From Hyphomonadaceae bacterium (GTDB taxonomy: Bacteria > Pseudomonadota > Alphaproteobacteria > Caulobacterales > Aquidulcibacteraceae): DNA of 64,000 bases. Of the stretch, positions 53,491 to 60,850 are shown piece after piece. The DNA lies in assembly GCA_016791445.1 (NCBI GenBank), contig JAEUMP010000002.1, positions 248,001 to 312,000 of the forward strand. Reading direction: 5' to 3'. Each line of letters starts with the position of its first letter. Position 1 is the first letter of the stretch. The notes beneath the pieces were generated by a model. It was given only the letters and a program-made list of their open reading frames with translations, was not told where the DNA came from and did not search any database. The position numbers and the translations under genes were made by a program.

Positions 53491-53793
53491 ATGCTCGCCC
53501 GCATTTATCGACCCGCCAAGACCGCCATGCAGTCCGGCCGCGCGAAGGCGCAGGAGTGGTTGCTCGAGTTCGAGGCCGGCGCCGTGGCGCCGGAGGCGCT
53601 CATGGGGTGGCAGAGCACCGCCGACACGAATGGGCAGGTACGTCTGACCTTCGCTTCCCGTGAAGAGGCGATCGACTTCGCCCGTCGCAACGCCATTCCG
53701 CACCAGGTCGTGGAGCCGCGCGAACCGAGACGCGTGATCCGGTCCTATTCCGACAATTTCGCCTACCGGCGCAAGGAGCCCTGGTCTCACTGA
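53491..53793 (+). CDS. NDUFS4-like complex I accessory subunit (ETC complex I subunit family)
   Basis: A 100-residue homologue of the mitochondrial 18-kDa complex I subunit NDUFS4, found in alphaproteobacteria. Typical features are ARIYRPAKTAMQSGRAKAQEW, LMGWQSTADTNGQVRLTFAS, EEAIDFARRNAI and the C-terminal SYSDNFAYRRKEPWSH. It stabilises the NADH-oxidising module near NuoG and NuoE in organisms that have it. The start at 53491 follows GGAGGCAGGAGAAATC. It lies 40 kb from the nuo operon, between hup and tRNA-Arg, as a separate gene. Confidence 0.92.
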   Translation: MLARIYRPAKTAMQSGRAKAQEWLLEFEAGAVAPEALMGWQSTADTNGQVRLTFASREEAIDFARRNAIPHQVVEPREPRRVIRSYSDNFAYRRKEPWSH

Positions 53794-53844
53794 CCTCGTC
53801 CGCGACGCCTCGTCCGTGCTAGCACGGCGCCGCCCAGGCCGCCC

Positions 53845-53921
53845 GGCCCCGTAGCTCAACTGGATAGAGCGTCCGCCTTCTAAGCGGATGGTTGCGTGTT
53901 CGAGTCACGCCGGGGTCGCCA
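53845..53921 (+). tRNA. tRNA-Arg(UCU)
   Basis: A 77-base tRNA with CCA encoded. The acceptor GGCCCCG pairs with CGGGGTC (one G-U pair) before discriminator G and CCA. The D arm is GCTCAACTGGATAGAGC. The anticodon stem TCCGC/GCGGA holds loop CTTCTAA, so the anticodon is TCT, reading AGA. The T arm is GCGTGTTCGAGTCACGC. Confidence 0.96.
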
Positions 53922-53938
53922 GCGCCTGGCCGGCGCGG

Positions 53939-55111
53939 TCATGCGTGGAGGCGGGCGAAACCGGCGTCGAGATCGGCGATGAGGTCGTCGGGATCTTCAA
54001 GGCCGATCGACAGGCGCACGATCGGGCCGCTGTCTTTCCATGCCGCCGTCTTGCGCACGAATTGTTCCGTGCAGTTCACCGCAAGGCTTTCATACCCGCC
54101 CCAGGAAAACCCGAGCCCGAACAGCGAGAGACCGTCGAGCATGGCGGCGAGCGCGCGGTCGGTCGTCGAGCGCGGCAGCGTGAAGGCGAAGACGCCGGCG
54201 GCGCCGGAAAAATCGCGCTGGAAGAGGGCGTGGTCCGGATGGGACGGCAACGCCGGATGCAGCACCGACGAGACGTCGTCGCGCTGCTCAAGCCATTGAG
54301 CTATCCGCAACGCCGAAGCTGCCTGACGCTCCATGCGCAACGGCATGGTGCGCAGACCGCGCAAGGTCAGATACGCATCCTCCGCCGACCCGCATCCGAT
54401 CCCGAGTTCCTTGCCCGTCCGGAAGAGGCGCGCCATGTGCTGCGGGTCGCGCGCGAGCGTTGCGCCGAGAAGCACGTCCGCATGGCCGGCCTGATACTTC
54501 GTCAGCGCCTGCACCGAAACGTCGACCCCGTGATCGAAGGGTTTGAACAGGACGCCCGCGGACCATGTATCGTCGATGATCGAGATCACGTTGCGTGTTC
54601 GCGCGGCGCGCGTGATGGCGGGGACGTCCTGGATCTCGAAGGTCAGCGAGCCCGGCGATTCAAGGAAAATGACCTGCGTGCGATCGGAGATGAGATCGGC
54701 GATGCCGGCGCCGATGCGGGGATCGAAATAGCGCGTCGTCACGCCCATCCGCGCGAGGAGACCGTCGCAGAAGCGACGCGTGGGCGCATAGACGGAATCC
54801 GTCACGAGAACCTCGCCGCCCGTCGAGACAAAACTCAACAGCGCGACAGTGCACGCCGCGAGCCCCGATGGCGCGAGCGTGGCGCCGGCCGCGCTCGAAA
54901 TATCGGCGAGCGCCGCAGTCAGCGCGTCGTGGACGTCAAATCCTTCCAGTCCGTAGCTCTTGCCGGGGCCATGCAGGGCTTCGATGTCGGAAAACAGCAC
55001 GGTTGAGCCGCGCTGTATCGGCGGGTTCACCGCGGTGCGTTCGTGAGGCGAGACACGGCCCGCGCGCACGAGGCGCGTCGCCAGCGACCAGCGCGCGGCG
55101 TCGTCACTCAC
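53939..55111 (-). CDS. metC: Cystathionine beta-lyase-type PLP enzyme
   Basis: A 390-residue gamma-family PLP enzyme. Conserved regions are the N-terminal RAGRVSPHERTAVNPPIQRGST, the cofactor-stacking stretch of the SSAAGATLAPSGLAA type, the aspartate in SIIDDTWSAGVLF and the PLP lysine in ALTKYQAGHADVLLG. The C-terminal FGLGFSWGGYESLAV and SIGLEDPDDLIADL resemble alphaproteobacterial MetC, which cleaves cystathionine to homocysteine in methionine synthesis. Related gamma- or desulfhydrase activities cannot be excluded. The GTG start at 55111 overlaps the sseA stop by 8 bases. Confidence 0.9.
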   Translation of the reverse strand: MSDDAARWSLATRLVRAGRVSPHERTAVNPPIQRGSTVLFSDIEALHGPGKSYGLEGFDVHDALTAALADISSAAGATLAPSGLAACTVALLSFVSTGGEVLVTDSVYAPTRRFCDGLLARMGVTTRYFDPRIGAGIADLISDRTQVIFLESPGSLTFEIQDVPAITRAARTRNVISIIDDTWSAGVLFKPFDHGVDVSVQALTKYQAGHADVLLGATLARDPQHMARLFRTGKELGIGCGSAEDAYLTLRGLRTMPLRMERQAASALRIAQWLEQRDDVSSVLHPALPSHPDHALFQRDFSGAAGVFAFTLPRSTTDRALAAMLDGLSLFGLGFSWGGYESLAVNCTEQFVRKTAAWKDSGPIVRLSIGLEDPDDLIADLDAGFARLHA

Positions 55112-55970
55112 CGTCGTCAGCCTTGACGATCGGCGTATCGGAACGCGCGCCCCATTCCGCCCACGACCCGTCATAAATGGCGACATCGAAGCGTCCGAGT
55201 CGCGCCAGCGCGAGTGCGACGACTCCAGCCGTCACGCCGGACCCGCAGGTGGCGACCGGGGCCTGTCGCGGGTCGAGCGCCACGTCGGCGAACAGGGCCG
55301 CGAGTTCGCCGCGCGACTTCATCCGCTGGTGTTCGTCGAGCAGGGTTGAGAACGGCACATTGGTTGCGCCCGGCATGTGGCCGCGTGCGAGGCCCGCGCG
55401 CGGTTCGTCCGCCTTGCCGGCGAAGCGTGGCGCAGGCCGGGCGTCGAGGATGCCTGCACCGCCGCGCTCCACGAGCGCGCGCATTTCGCCGAGGTCCCGC
55501 ACGAGGTCGCGACGCAGCCGCGCCGTAAAGTGGCGTTCGGAAGGTTTCGGCGGCGGCCCGTCCTCGATCTCGCCGCCCGCCGCGCGCCAGGCGGGCAGAC
55601 CGCCATCGAGCACGACTACGTCCTGTGCGCCCATCACCCGGAACATCCACCAGACGCGCGCGGCCGAGAAAATGCCGACCGCGTCATAGACGACGATGCG
55701 CGCGCCGTCGCCAATCCCGAGCTTGCGCATGCGGGAAGCGAATTTCTCCGGTGACGGCAGCATGTGCGGCAGTGGCGAGGCTGTGTCGGATATGTCGTCG
55801 AGGTCGAAAAAGACAGCGCCCGGAATGCGTTCCTGCGTGTGCATCAGTCGTGCGTCGCGCGGATCGCCCGGCAGGAACCACGTTGCGTCCACCACCCGGA
55901 TATCGGGGGCGCCGAGGCGGCTGCGGAGCCAGAGGGTGTCGACAAGGGGATCGTCAGCTTGGTCGGGCAT
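55104..55970 (-). CDS. sseA: 3-mercaptopyruvate sulfurtransferase
   Basis: A 288-residue two-domain rhodanese that moves sulfur from 3-mercaptopyruvate to an acceptor such as thiol or cyanide. The N-terminal domain has DATWFLPGDPRDA and HTQERIPGAVFFDLD. The active domain has ILDARPAPRFAG and the catalytic Cys242 in ATCGSGVTAG; the CGSGVTA form is typical of mercaptopyruvate enzymes rather than thiosulfate rhodanese. It is transcribed with metC and is divergent from the ChrR-like gene. Confidence 0.94.
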   Translation of the reverse strand: MPDQADDPLVDTLWLRSRLGAPDIRVVDATWFLPGDPRDARLMHTQERIPGAVFFDLDDISDTASPLPHMLPSPEKFASRMRKLGIGDGARIVVYDAVGIFSAARVWWMFRVMGAQDVVVLDGGLPAWRAAGGEIEDGPPPKPSERHFTARLRRDLVRDLGEMRALVERGGAGILDARPAPRFAGKADEPRAGLARGHMPGATNVPFSTLLDEHQRMKSRGELAALFADVALDPRQAPVATCGSGVTAGVVALALARLGRFDVAIYDGSWAEWGARSDTPIVKADDGE

Positions 55971-56021
55971 GACGACACCCTAAAGCGGTGCGGCGGCGCG
56001 GCACAACCGTTCATCCGGCGC

Positions 56022-56050
56022 TGATCTGGACGGCTCCTCGGTGCGTAGGA
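56022..56050 (+). promoter_or_regulatory. Candidate ECF (RpoE/ChrR-type) promoter of the chrR-like gene
   Basis: TGATCT at 56022-56027 and TAGGA at 56046-56050 are separated by exactly 18 bases. This resembles the TGATCC-type promoters used by the singlet-oxygen sigma factor RpoE of Rhodobacter. A similar pair lies before the photolyase operon. Transcription from here would give a leader of roughly 18 bases before GTG 56075. Confidence 0.5.
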
Positions 56051-56074
56051 CCCCACGTAATTCGGGACCGAAAT

Positions 56075-56686
56075 GTGAGCCCCAACGCCGAAGCCTATCG
56101 CGCACTGCTTCTGGACCACGCAGCCGGCGCATCATCGCCGGCGCGCCAGCTGCTGGTGGAAACGCATCTGCGGCTGCGCCCTTCGGCGCGCGATCTCGCG
56201 GATGCGCTCGACGTGGCGGGCGGCGCCTTGCTGGAGCGACTTGAGCCGGAACCCGTTGCGGCGCGGCTCCATGGCGCCGAGTCAGCGCGCGCGCCATCAG
56301 GGGCTCCCGTTGACGTCCTTCGCGATGCGCGTGCACTGGTGGAGGCCGCGCTGCACAGTCCCGCGCACCTGAACTGGCGCTGGCGCGCGCCGGCGATGCG
56401 GGAAGTGAGACTGCCGGCTCCCGGCGCGACCCTGCTGCGCCTCGCCGGAGGGCGTGCGGCCCCGAAACACGGCCACGCGGGGGAGGAAGTCACGCTCGTC
56501 CTGCGCGGCGCCTATGCCGACGAAACCGGCCGCTACGCGCCCGGCGACATCGCCTTCGCCGACGCCGAGCTCGATCACAGCCCCTATGTGCCGGACGGCG
56601 AAGAGTGCGTTTGCCTCGTCGTGACCGACGGCGCCTTGCGATTTCACAGTCTTCTGGCCCGCGTCGCGAACCGGTGGCTTGCCTGA
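56075..56686 (+). CDS. ChrR-like cupin anti-sigma protein with degenerate zinc site
   Basis: A 203-residue protein matching ChrR along its length. ChrR is the anti-sigma factor released by singlet oxygen; it has an N-terminal zinc-binding sigma-contact domain and a C-terminal cupin. The cupin is intact: HGHAGEE supplies two histidines and a glutamate, DHSPYV the last histidine, and ECVCLVVTDGALRF follows. In the N-terminal domain His31 is kept (ETHLRL), but the positions of ChrR Cys35 and Cys38 are Arg35 and Ala38, and the early His is Glu6. So the anti-sigma zinc site appears lost. The start is GTG 56075 with GGGA upstream. No ECF sigma gene is adjacent. It overlaps the SDR gene by one base. 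Confidence 0.85.
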   Translation: MSPNAEAYRALLLDHAAGASSPARQLLVETHLRLRPSARDLADALDVAGGALLERLEPEPVAARLHGAESARAPSGAPVDVLRDARALVEAALHSPAHLNWRWRAPAMREVRLPAPGATLLRLAGGRAAPKHGHAGEEVTLVLRGAYADETGRYAPGDIAFADAELDHSPYVPDGEECVCLVVTDGALRFHSLLARVANRWLA

Positions 56687-57492
56687 TGGCGCGACTGCCG
56701 GCGCGTATCGCACACGGCTGCGCCTGGATCACGGGCGCGAGTTCCGGGATCGGCGCCGCGCTCGCGGTCGAGCTTGCGCGTCGCGGTTGGACGGTGGCGG
56801 CGACGGCACGCAATAGGGAGGCGCTCGAGCGGCTTGCGGGCGGCGATCCCGCGATCCACGCCATGCCTGCAGACGTTTCAGACCGCGTGTCGATGCAGGC
56901 TGCGGCGGCGCGCATTCGCGACGCGCTGGGTCCCATCGGTCTCGTGATCGCCAATGCCGGAATCTACATCCCCGTCGACGCGCGCCGACCGGACGCCGCC
57001 GCCTATCGCGCTACGTTCGACGTCAATCTCATGGGCGTCGTTCACGCCATCGAGGCCGTGACGCCCGACATGGTCTCCCGCCGGCAGGGGCACATCCACA
57101 TCGTTTCCTCCGCAACGGGATTTGGGGGCATGCCGACGTCGTCCGCCTACGGCGCGTCGAAAGCGGCGCTCATCAACATGGCCTCGTGTCTGAAGATCGA
57201 GTTGGACCGCTGCGGCGTCGGCGTTTCGATCTCGACGCCGGGCTTCGTGGAAACACCGGCGCAGACTGACAACGCTTTTCCGAAGCCAGCCATGATCACG
57301 CCGGAAATAGCGGCGCGCCGCATTGCCGATGCGGTCGAACGCGGCGGCTTCGAAACTACTTTCCCGCGCCGGTTCACCTGGGCCCTGAAGGCGCTCTATG
57401 CGTTGCCGAAGCCGCTACATCTGCCGCTCGTGCGCGGCCAGACCGGATGGGGTTCGGCGGACAAGGAGCCGCCGAAACCCACGAAGAGCTAG
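56686..57492 (+). CDS. Short-chain dehydrogenase/reductase
   Basis: A 268-residue NAD(P)-dependent oxidoreductase. The cofactor motif is TGASSGIGAALA (from about residue 17), followed by NAG in VIANAGIYIP. The catalytic serine is in HIVSSATGFGG, and Tyr and Lys are in SSAYGASKAAL. The arginine early in the second strand (AATARN) suggests NADP. Translation is linked to the ChrR-like gene. An SDR is commonly found in singlet-oxygen regulons next to lipid-modifying genes; substrate unknown. It is convergent with the methyltransferase gene, 4 bases apart. Confidence 0.93.
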   Translation: MARLPARIAHGCAWITGASSGIGAALAVELARRGWTVAATARNREALERLAGGDPAIHAMPADVSDRVSMQAAAARIRDALGPIGLVIANAGIYIPVDARRPDAAAYRATFDVNLMGVVHAIEAVTPDMVSRRQGHIHIVSSATGFGGMPTSSAYGASKAALINMASCLKIELDRCGVGVSISTPGFVETPAQTDNAFPKPAMITPEIAARRIADAVERGGFETTFPRRFTWALKALYALPKPLHLPLVRGQTGWGSADKEPPKPTKS

Positions 57493-57496
57493 GCGG

Positions 57497-58753
57497 TCAG
57501 ACTTTCTGCAAGGCCAGTTGCACGACGTCCGTGCGACCGGACCTGAATCCCGCCTCGCAATAGCTCAGATAGAATTGCCACAAGCGTTTGAACCGCTCGT
57601 CGAAGCCGAGACGGCTGATTTCGCTCCATGCGCTCAGGAAGCGGTCGCCCCACGCCGCAAGCGTGTCGGCGTAGCTCTCGCCGAAAGCCTGGACGCCTTG
57701 CTGTCGCAGACCTGCGCGCGACGTTTCTTCTTCGAGCCGTGCGAGGCTCGGCAGCATGCCGCCGGGAAAGACGTATTGCTGGATGAAATCCACGCGAGAA
57801 CGGTAGGAATCGAAAAGGTCATCGCGGATGGTGATGATCTGCAGGCCCGCCGCGCCGCCGGGCTTCAACACATCCGACACCTTGGAGAAATACTGCGGCC
57901 AGTACTTCTCGCCGACAGCCTCGAACATCTCGATCGAAGCAACCTTGTCGAACCGCCCCTCGACATCGCGATAGTCGAGCATGCGGATGTCGACCTTGTC
58001 GTTCAGGCCTTCGCGCTGCATCCGTGCGGACGCGAAGTCAAACTGCTCCTGGGAAATGGTCAGTCCGGTGACCGTGGCCCCGTACTCGCGCGCAGCCACG
58101 TCCGCAAAGCCGCCCCAGCCGCAGCCGATCTCGAGCACATGCTCGCCGGGTTTCAGGTTCATCGACGCCGCCAGCGCGCGATACTTCTCCAGTTGCGCCC
58201 GTTCGAGATCGGCGCCGGGCGAGCGGTCGAAGCGCGCGGCGGAGTAGGTCATCGTCCCGTCGAGCCACGCTTCGTAGAAGCGGTTGCCGAGATCGTAGTG
58301 GGCGTGAATATTCTTCTTCGATCCGCTGCGTGTGTTCTCGCGTCCAATATTGCCGATCAGGTTCATCGCCTGCACGAGCGGATTGCCACGGAAGACGCGA
58401 ATGATGCGGTCGGCATTGCCGGAGAGGAATGTGAGCAGCGCCGAGAGATCAGGGGTGTCCCACTCTCCGGCCATATAGCCTTCCGCGAGACCAATGTCGC
58501 CATTGCGCACAATGCGCTGCGCGAAGGCGTAGTTGATGATGCGCAAGAGCACTTCCGGTTCATCACGATCGCCAAAGGAGATGCGTCGGCCGTCCGGAAG
58601 GACCATGACCAGCCTGCCTTCGCGCAGATTGAGCGCGGCCATCGCGGCGGCCTTGAAGGCGGCGGGGGCTTTCAGACTGGCGATCAGCGCGGGCGATGCG
58701 CGCTCCGCGATGGCCGGCGCCATGGCGGGAGGGGTCGAGACGGTCGTGTTCAT
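57497..58753 (-). CDS. cfa: Cyclopropane-fatty-acyl-phospholipid synthase family methyltransferase
   Basis: A 418-residue S-adenosylmethionine-dependent enzyme that modifies unsaturated acyl chains of membrane phospholipids. The SAM motif is VLEIGCGWGGFADVAA (around residue 200). Family signatures are HYDLGNRFYEAWLDGTMTYSAA, TGLTISQEQFDFA, ASIEMFEAVGEKYW and DFIQQYVFPGGMLPS. It is the last gene of the photolyase-led operon. It could be a true cyclopropane synthase or a methylase such as UfaM, which acts in furan fatty-acid synthesis. ATG 58753 is chosen; two TTG codons just upstream are alternatives. Confidence 0.93.
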   Translation of the reverse strand: MNTTVSTPPAMAPAIAERASPALIASLKAPAAFKAAAMAALNLREGRLVMVLPDGRRISFGDRDEPEVLLRIINYAFAQRIVRNGDIGLAEGYMAGEWDTPDLSALLTFLSGNADRIIRVFRGNPLVQAMNLIGNIGRENTRSGSKKNIHAHYDLGNRFYEAWLDGTMTYSAARFDRSPGADLERAQLEKYRALAASMNLKPGEHVLEIGCGWGGFADVAAREYGATVTGLTISQEQFDFASARMQREGLNDKVDIRMLDYRDVEGRFDKVASIEMFEAVGEKYWPQYFSKVSDVLKPGGAAGLQIITIRDDLFDSYRSRVDFIQQYVFPGGMLPSLARLEEETSRAGLRQQGVQAFGESYADTLAAWGDRFLSAWSEISRLGFDERFKRLWQFYLSYCEAGFRSGRTDVVQLALQKV

Positions 58754-58762
58754 GCGCAACAA

Positions 58763-59557
58763 TTACGCGCGCGGCGCTCCTGCGGATCGCGCCAGACTCA
58801 CGGAATCCGCAGGCGGCGCGGGTTTGGACCTGTATTTGGCCCCGCGCAGCCAGATCTTCAACGCCTGCCAGTGAATCGCTGCGACCACCTGCATCGTCGA
58901 CAGCGGCAGGCGCAGGGCGACGCGAACGATCCAGCCATCAGTCAGCGGCGTCGAACGCGTGAGGAGGGTGGCGAGGTGCTGGCGCACGCCGCTGGCGCGA
59001 TTTTCGATGGCGAGCCGCATGGTCTCACCGGGCGTGGTGATGCGAAAGTGATAGTCGCCAGCAACATCCATGAGCGGCGATACGTGGAAGAGCTTTGGCG
59101 CCGCGTGATCGTGCACGTCGCCGTCGCCGGCGGCGGCGACGTAGGAATGCGTCTCGCCGAAGGTGTTGTTGACCTCGTAGATGACGCCGCGCAGCTCGCC
59201 GTCCGGCCCGTAGCCAAAATAGAGCGAGAGCGGGTTGAAGACGAAGCCGAGCACGCGCGGGAAGCACTGCAGGTCGATACGGCCGCCGTCGAGGTCGATG
59301 CCGGCGCGCGCAAAGGTCGCCTCCGCCCACGCGCGCAGCGGCGCGCCGCTGCGGTCGCCATGGTCGCGATCATGGAAGGAGAAGAGATTGAAGCGATTGC
59401 ACGAAAAGAGGCGCAAGTCCCGCGCCGCTTCCGCGACGCGGTCAATGTCCACAGTGATCTGCGCGAGCGGATAGGAGAAGCGACGCTCGAACGGCGCGAA
59501 GCGCACATGGGTGGTGCGCCCGTCCTGTGCGCGGGCGGGGGGCGGAGAGACGGTCAC
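58763..59557 (-). CDS. DUF1365 domain protein
   Basis: A 264-residue DUF1365 protein. Family segments are HVRFAPFERRFSYPLAQI, LRLFSCNRFNLFSFHDRDHG, LQCFPRVLGFVFNPLSLYFG and VIYEVNNTFGETHSY. The GTG at 59557 overlaps the upstream oxidase stop by 4 bases. DUF1365 genes are nearly always beside a COG2907 flavoprotein and a Cfa-type enzyme, as here, which links the family to lipid modification; its reaction is not established. Confidence 0.92.
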   Translation of the reverse strand: MTVSPPPARAQDGRTTHVRFAPFERRFSYPLAQITVDIDRVAEAARDLRLFSCNRFNLFSFHDRDHGDRSGAPLRAWAEATFARAGIDLDGGRIDLQCFPRVLGFVFNPLSLYFGYGPDGELRGVIYEVNNTFGETHSYVAAAGDGDVHDHAAPKLFHVSPLMDVAGDYHFRITTPGETMRLAIENRASGVRQHLATLLTRSTPLTDGWIVRVALRLPLSTMQVVAAIHWQALKIWLRGAKYRSKPAPPADSVSLARSAGAPRA

Positions 59558-60846
59558 GCCGCCCGTGCGATCGGCACGCCGTCGCGTCGGGTGATGGCGC
59601 CGGCCCAGGGGGCGTTCCCGCCAAGCCGCAACGCGACTTCGAGGCCCGATGCGAGCCCGTCCTCGTGGAAGCCGTAGCCGAGCCACGCGCCGGTAAACCA
59701 GGTGTGGCGCTTGCCCTGATGCGCCTGAATGGCGTGCTGCGCGGCGAGCGCGGCGGCGTTGAATTGCGGGTGGTCGTAGGCGAAGCAGCCGAAGGTGAGC
59801 GCGGGATCCGGCGGCGTCTCCGGATTGAGCGTCACGAACAACGGTTTCGAACGGTCGATGTCCTGAAGCACGTTCATCCAGTAGCTGACGCACACGCGCC
59901 CCGCTTCGCCGCCGCGGCGCAGATAGTTCCACGCCCCCCACGCGGCCGCGCGTTTCGGCATCAGCGAGGCATCGCGATGCAGGTACGCCGTGTTCGGCGC
60001 GTAGGCGACGTCTGAGAGCAGCGTGCGTTCGTGCGCATCGGCGTCCGGGAGGAGCGCCAGCGCCTCGTCGGAATGGCAGGCGAAGACCACTTGGTCGAAG
60101 CGCTCGGCGCCGGCGGCGGTGGAGACCGTGACTCCCGCCGCGTCGCGCGTCACCTGCGTCACCGGCGTTGCGAGGCGCACGCGCGCGCCAAGGGCGCCGG
60201 CGATGGCGTCCACATAGGTCCTGCTGCCGCCGACCACCGTGCGCCATTGCGGTCGCGCCGCGTGCAGCAGGCGGTGATTGTCGAAGAAGCGCAGGAAGGA
60301 GAGCGCCGGATAGCGCAGCATCTCGCGTTCCGGCGTCGACCAGATCGCTGCGCCCATCGGCATCAGGTACTGATCGAGAAAGTCGCGGCCCAGATTGAGG
60401 CGCATGACATAGGCTTCCAGCGTCTCGGCGCCGATCTTCTTTTCCGCGAGATCGCGGCGCGCATTGGTGCTGAAGCGGATGATGTCCGACAGCATCCGCA
60501 GGAAGCCCGGATTCACGATGTTGCGCTTCCACGCGAAGAGCCCCGGCAGGCCGTTGCTCGACCACTCGAAGCCCTCGGGATCGCTGACCGCAAAGCTCAT
60601 GTCGGACTCGCGCGTTTTCACGCCGAGCGTATCGAAGAGCGCCACGAGATTAGGGTAGTTCAGGTCGTTGTAAACGATGAAGCCGGTGTCGACATTGATC
60701 AAGACGCCGTCATAGTCGATCGTCTGCGTGTGCGCATGTCCGCCGAGGCGCGGGTTCTTCTCGAACAGCACGACGTCGTGCGCATCGCGCAGCGCCCACG
60801 CGGCCCCCAGTCCCGACACGCCCCCCCCGATCACCGCCACACGCAT
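59554..60846 (-). CDS. FAD-dependent amine-oxidase-fold oxidoreductase (COG2907 type)
   Basis: A 430-residue flavoprotein. The dinucleotide motif VAVIGGGVSGLGAAWAL opens the protein, followed by VVLFEKNPRLGGHAHT. Family regions are NVDTGFIVYNDLNYPNL, GLPGLFAWKRNI, PMGAAIWSTPEREML and the late WFTGAWLGYGFHEDG. No signal peptide. This group travels with DUF1365 and Cfa-type genes; related Rhodobacter proteins are thought to desaturate or oxidise membrane lipid chains. A role in lipid modification is inferred from context. It starts 4 bases after the photolyase stop. Confidence 0.92.
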   Translation of the reverse strand: MRVAVIGGGVSGLGAAWALRDAHDVVLFEKNPRLGGHAHTQTIDYDGVLINVDTGFIVYNDLNYPNLVALFDTLGVKTRESDMSFAVSDPEGFEWSSNGLPGLFAWKRNIVNPGFLRMLSDIIRFSTNARRDLAEKKIGAETLEAYVMRLNLGRDFLDQYLMPMGAAIWSTPEREMLRYPALSFLRFFDNHRLLHAARPQWRTVVGGSRTYVDAIAGALGARVRLATPVTQVTRDAAGVTVSTAAGAERFDQVVFACHSDEALALLPDADAHERTLLSDVAYAPNTAYLHRDASLMPKRAAAWGAWNYLRRGGEAGRVCVSYWMNVLQDIDRSKPLFVTLNPETPPDPALTFGCFAYDHPQFNAAALAAQHAIQAHQGKRHTWFTGAWLGYGFHEDGLASGLEVALRLGGNAPWAGAITRRDGVPIARAA

Positions 60847-60850
60847 GCAT

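Noticed and set aside
53845-53921. Integration site of a mobile element at tRNA-Arg
   Set aside because: No integrase gene and no repeat of the tRNA 3' end seen in the flanking sequence.
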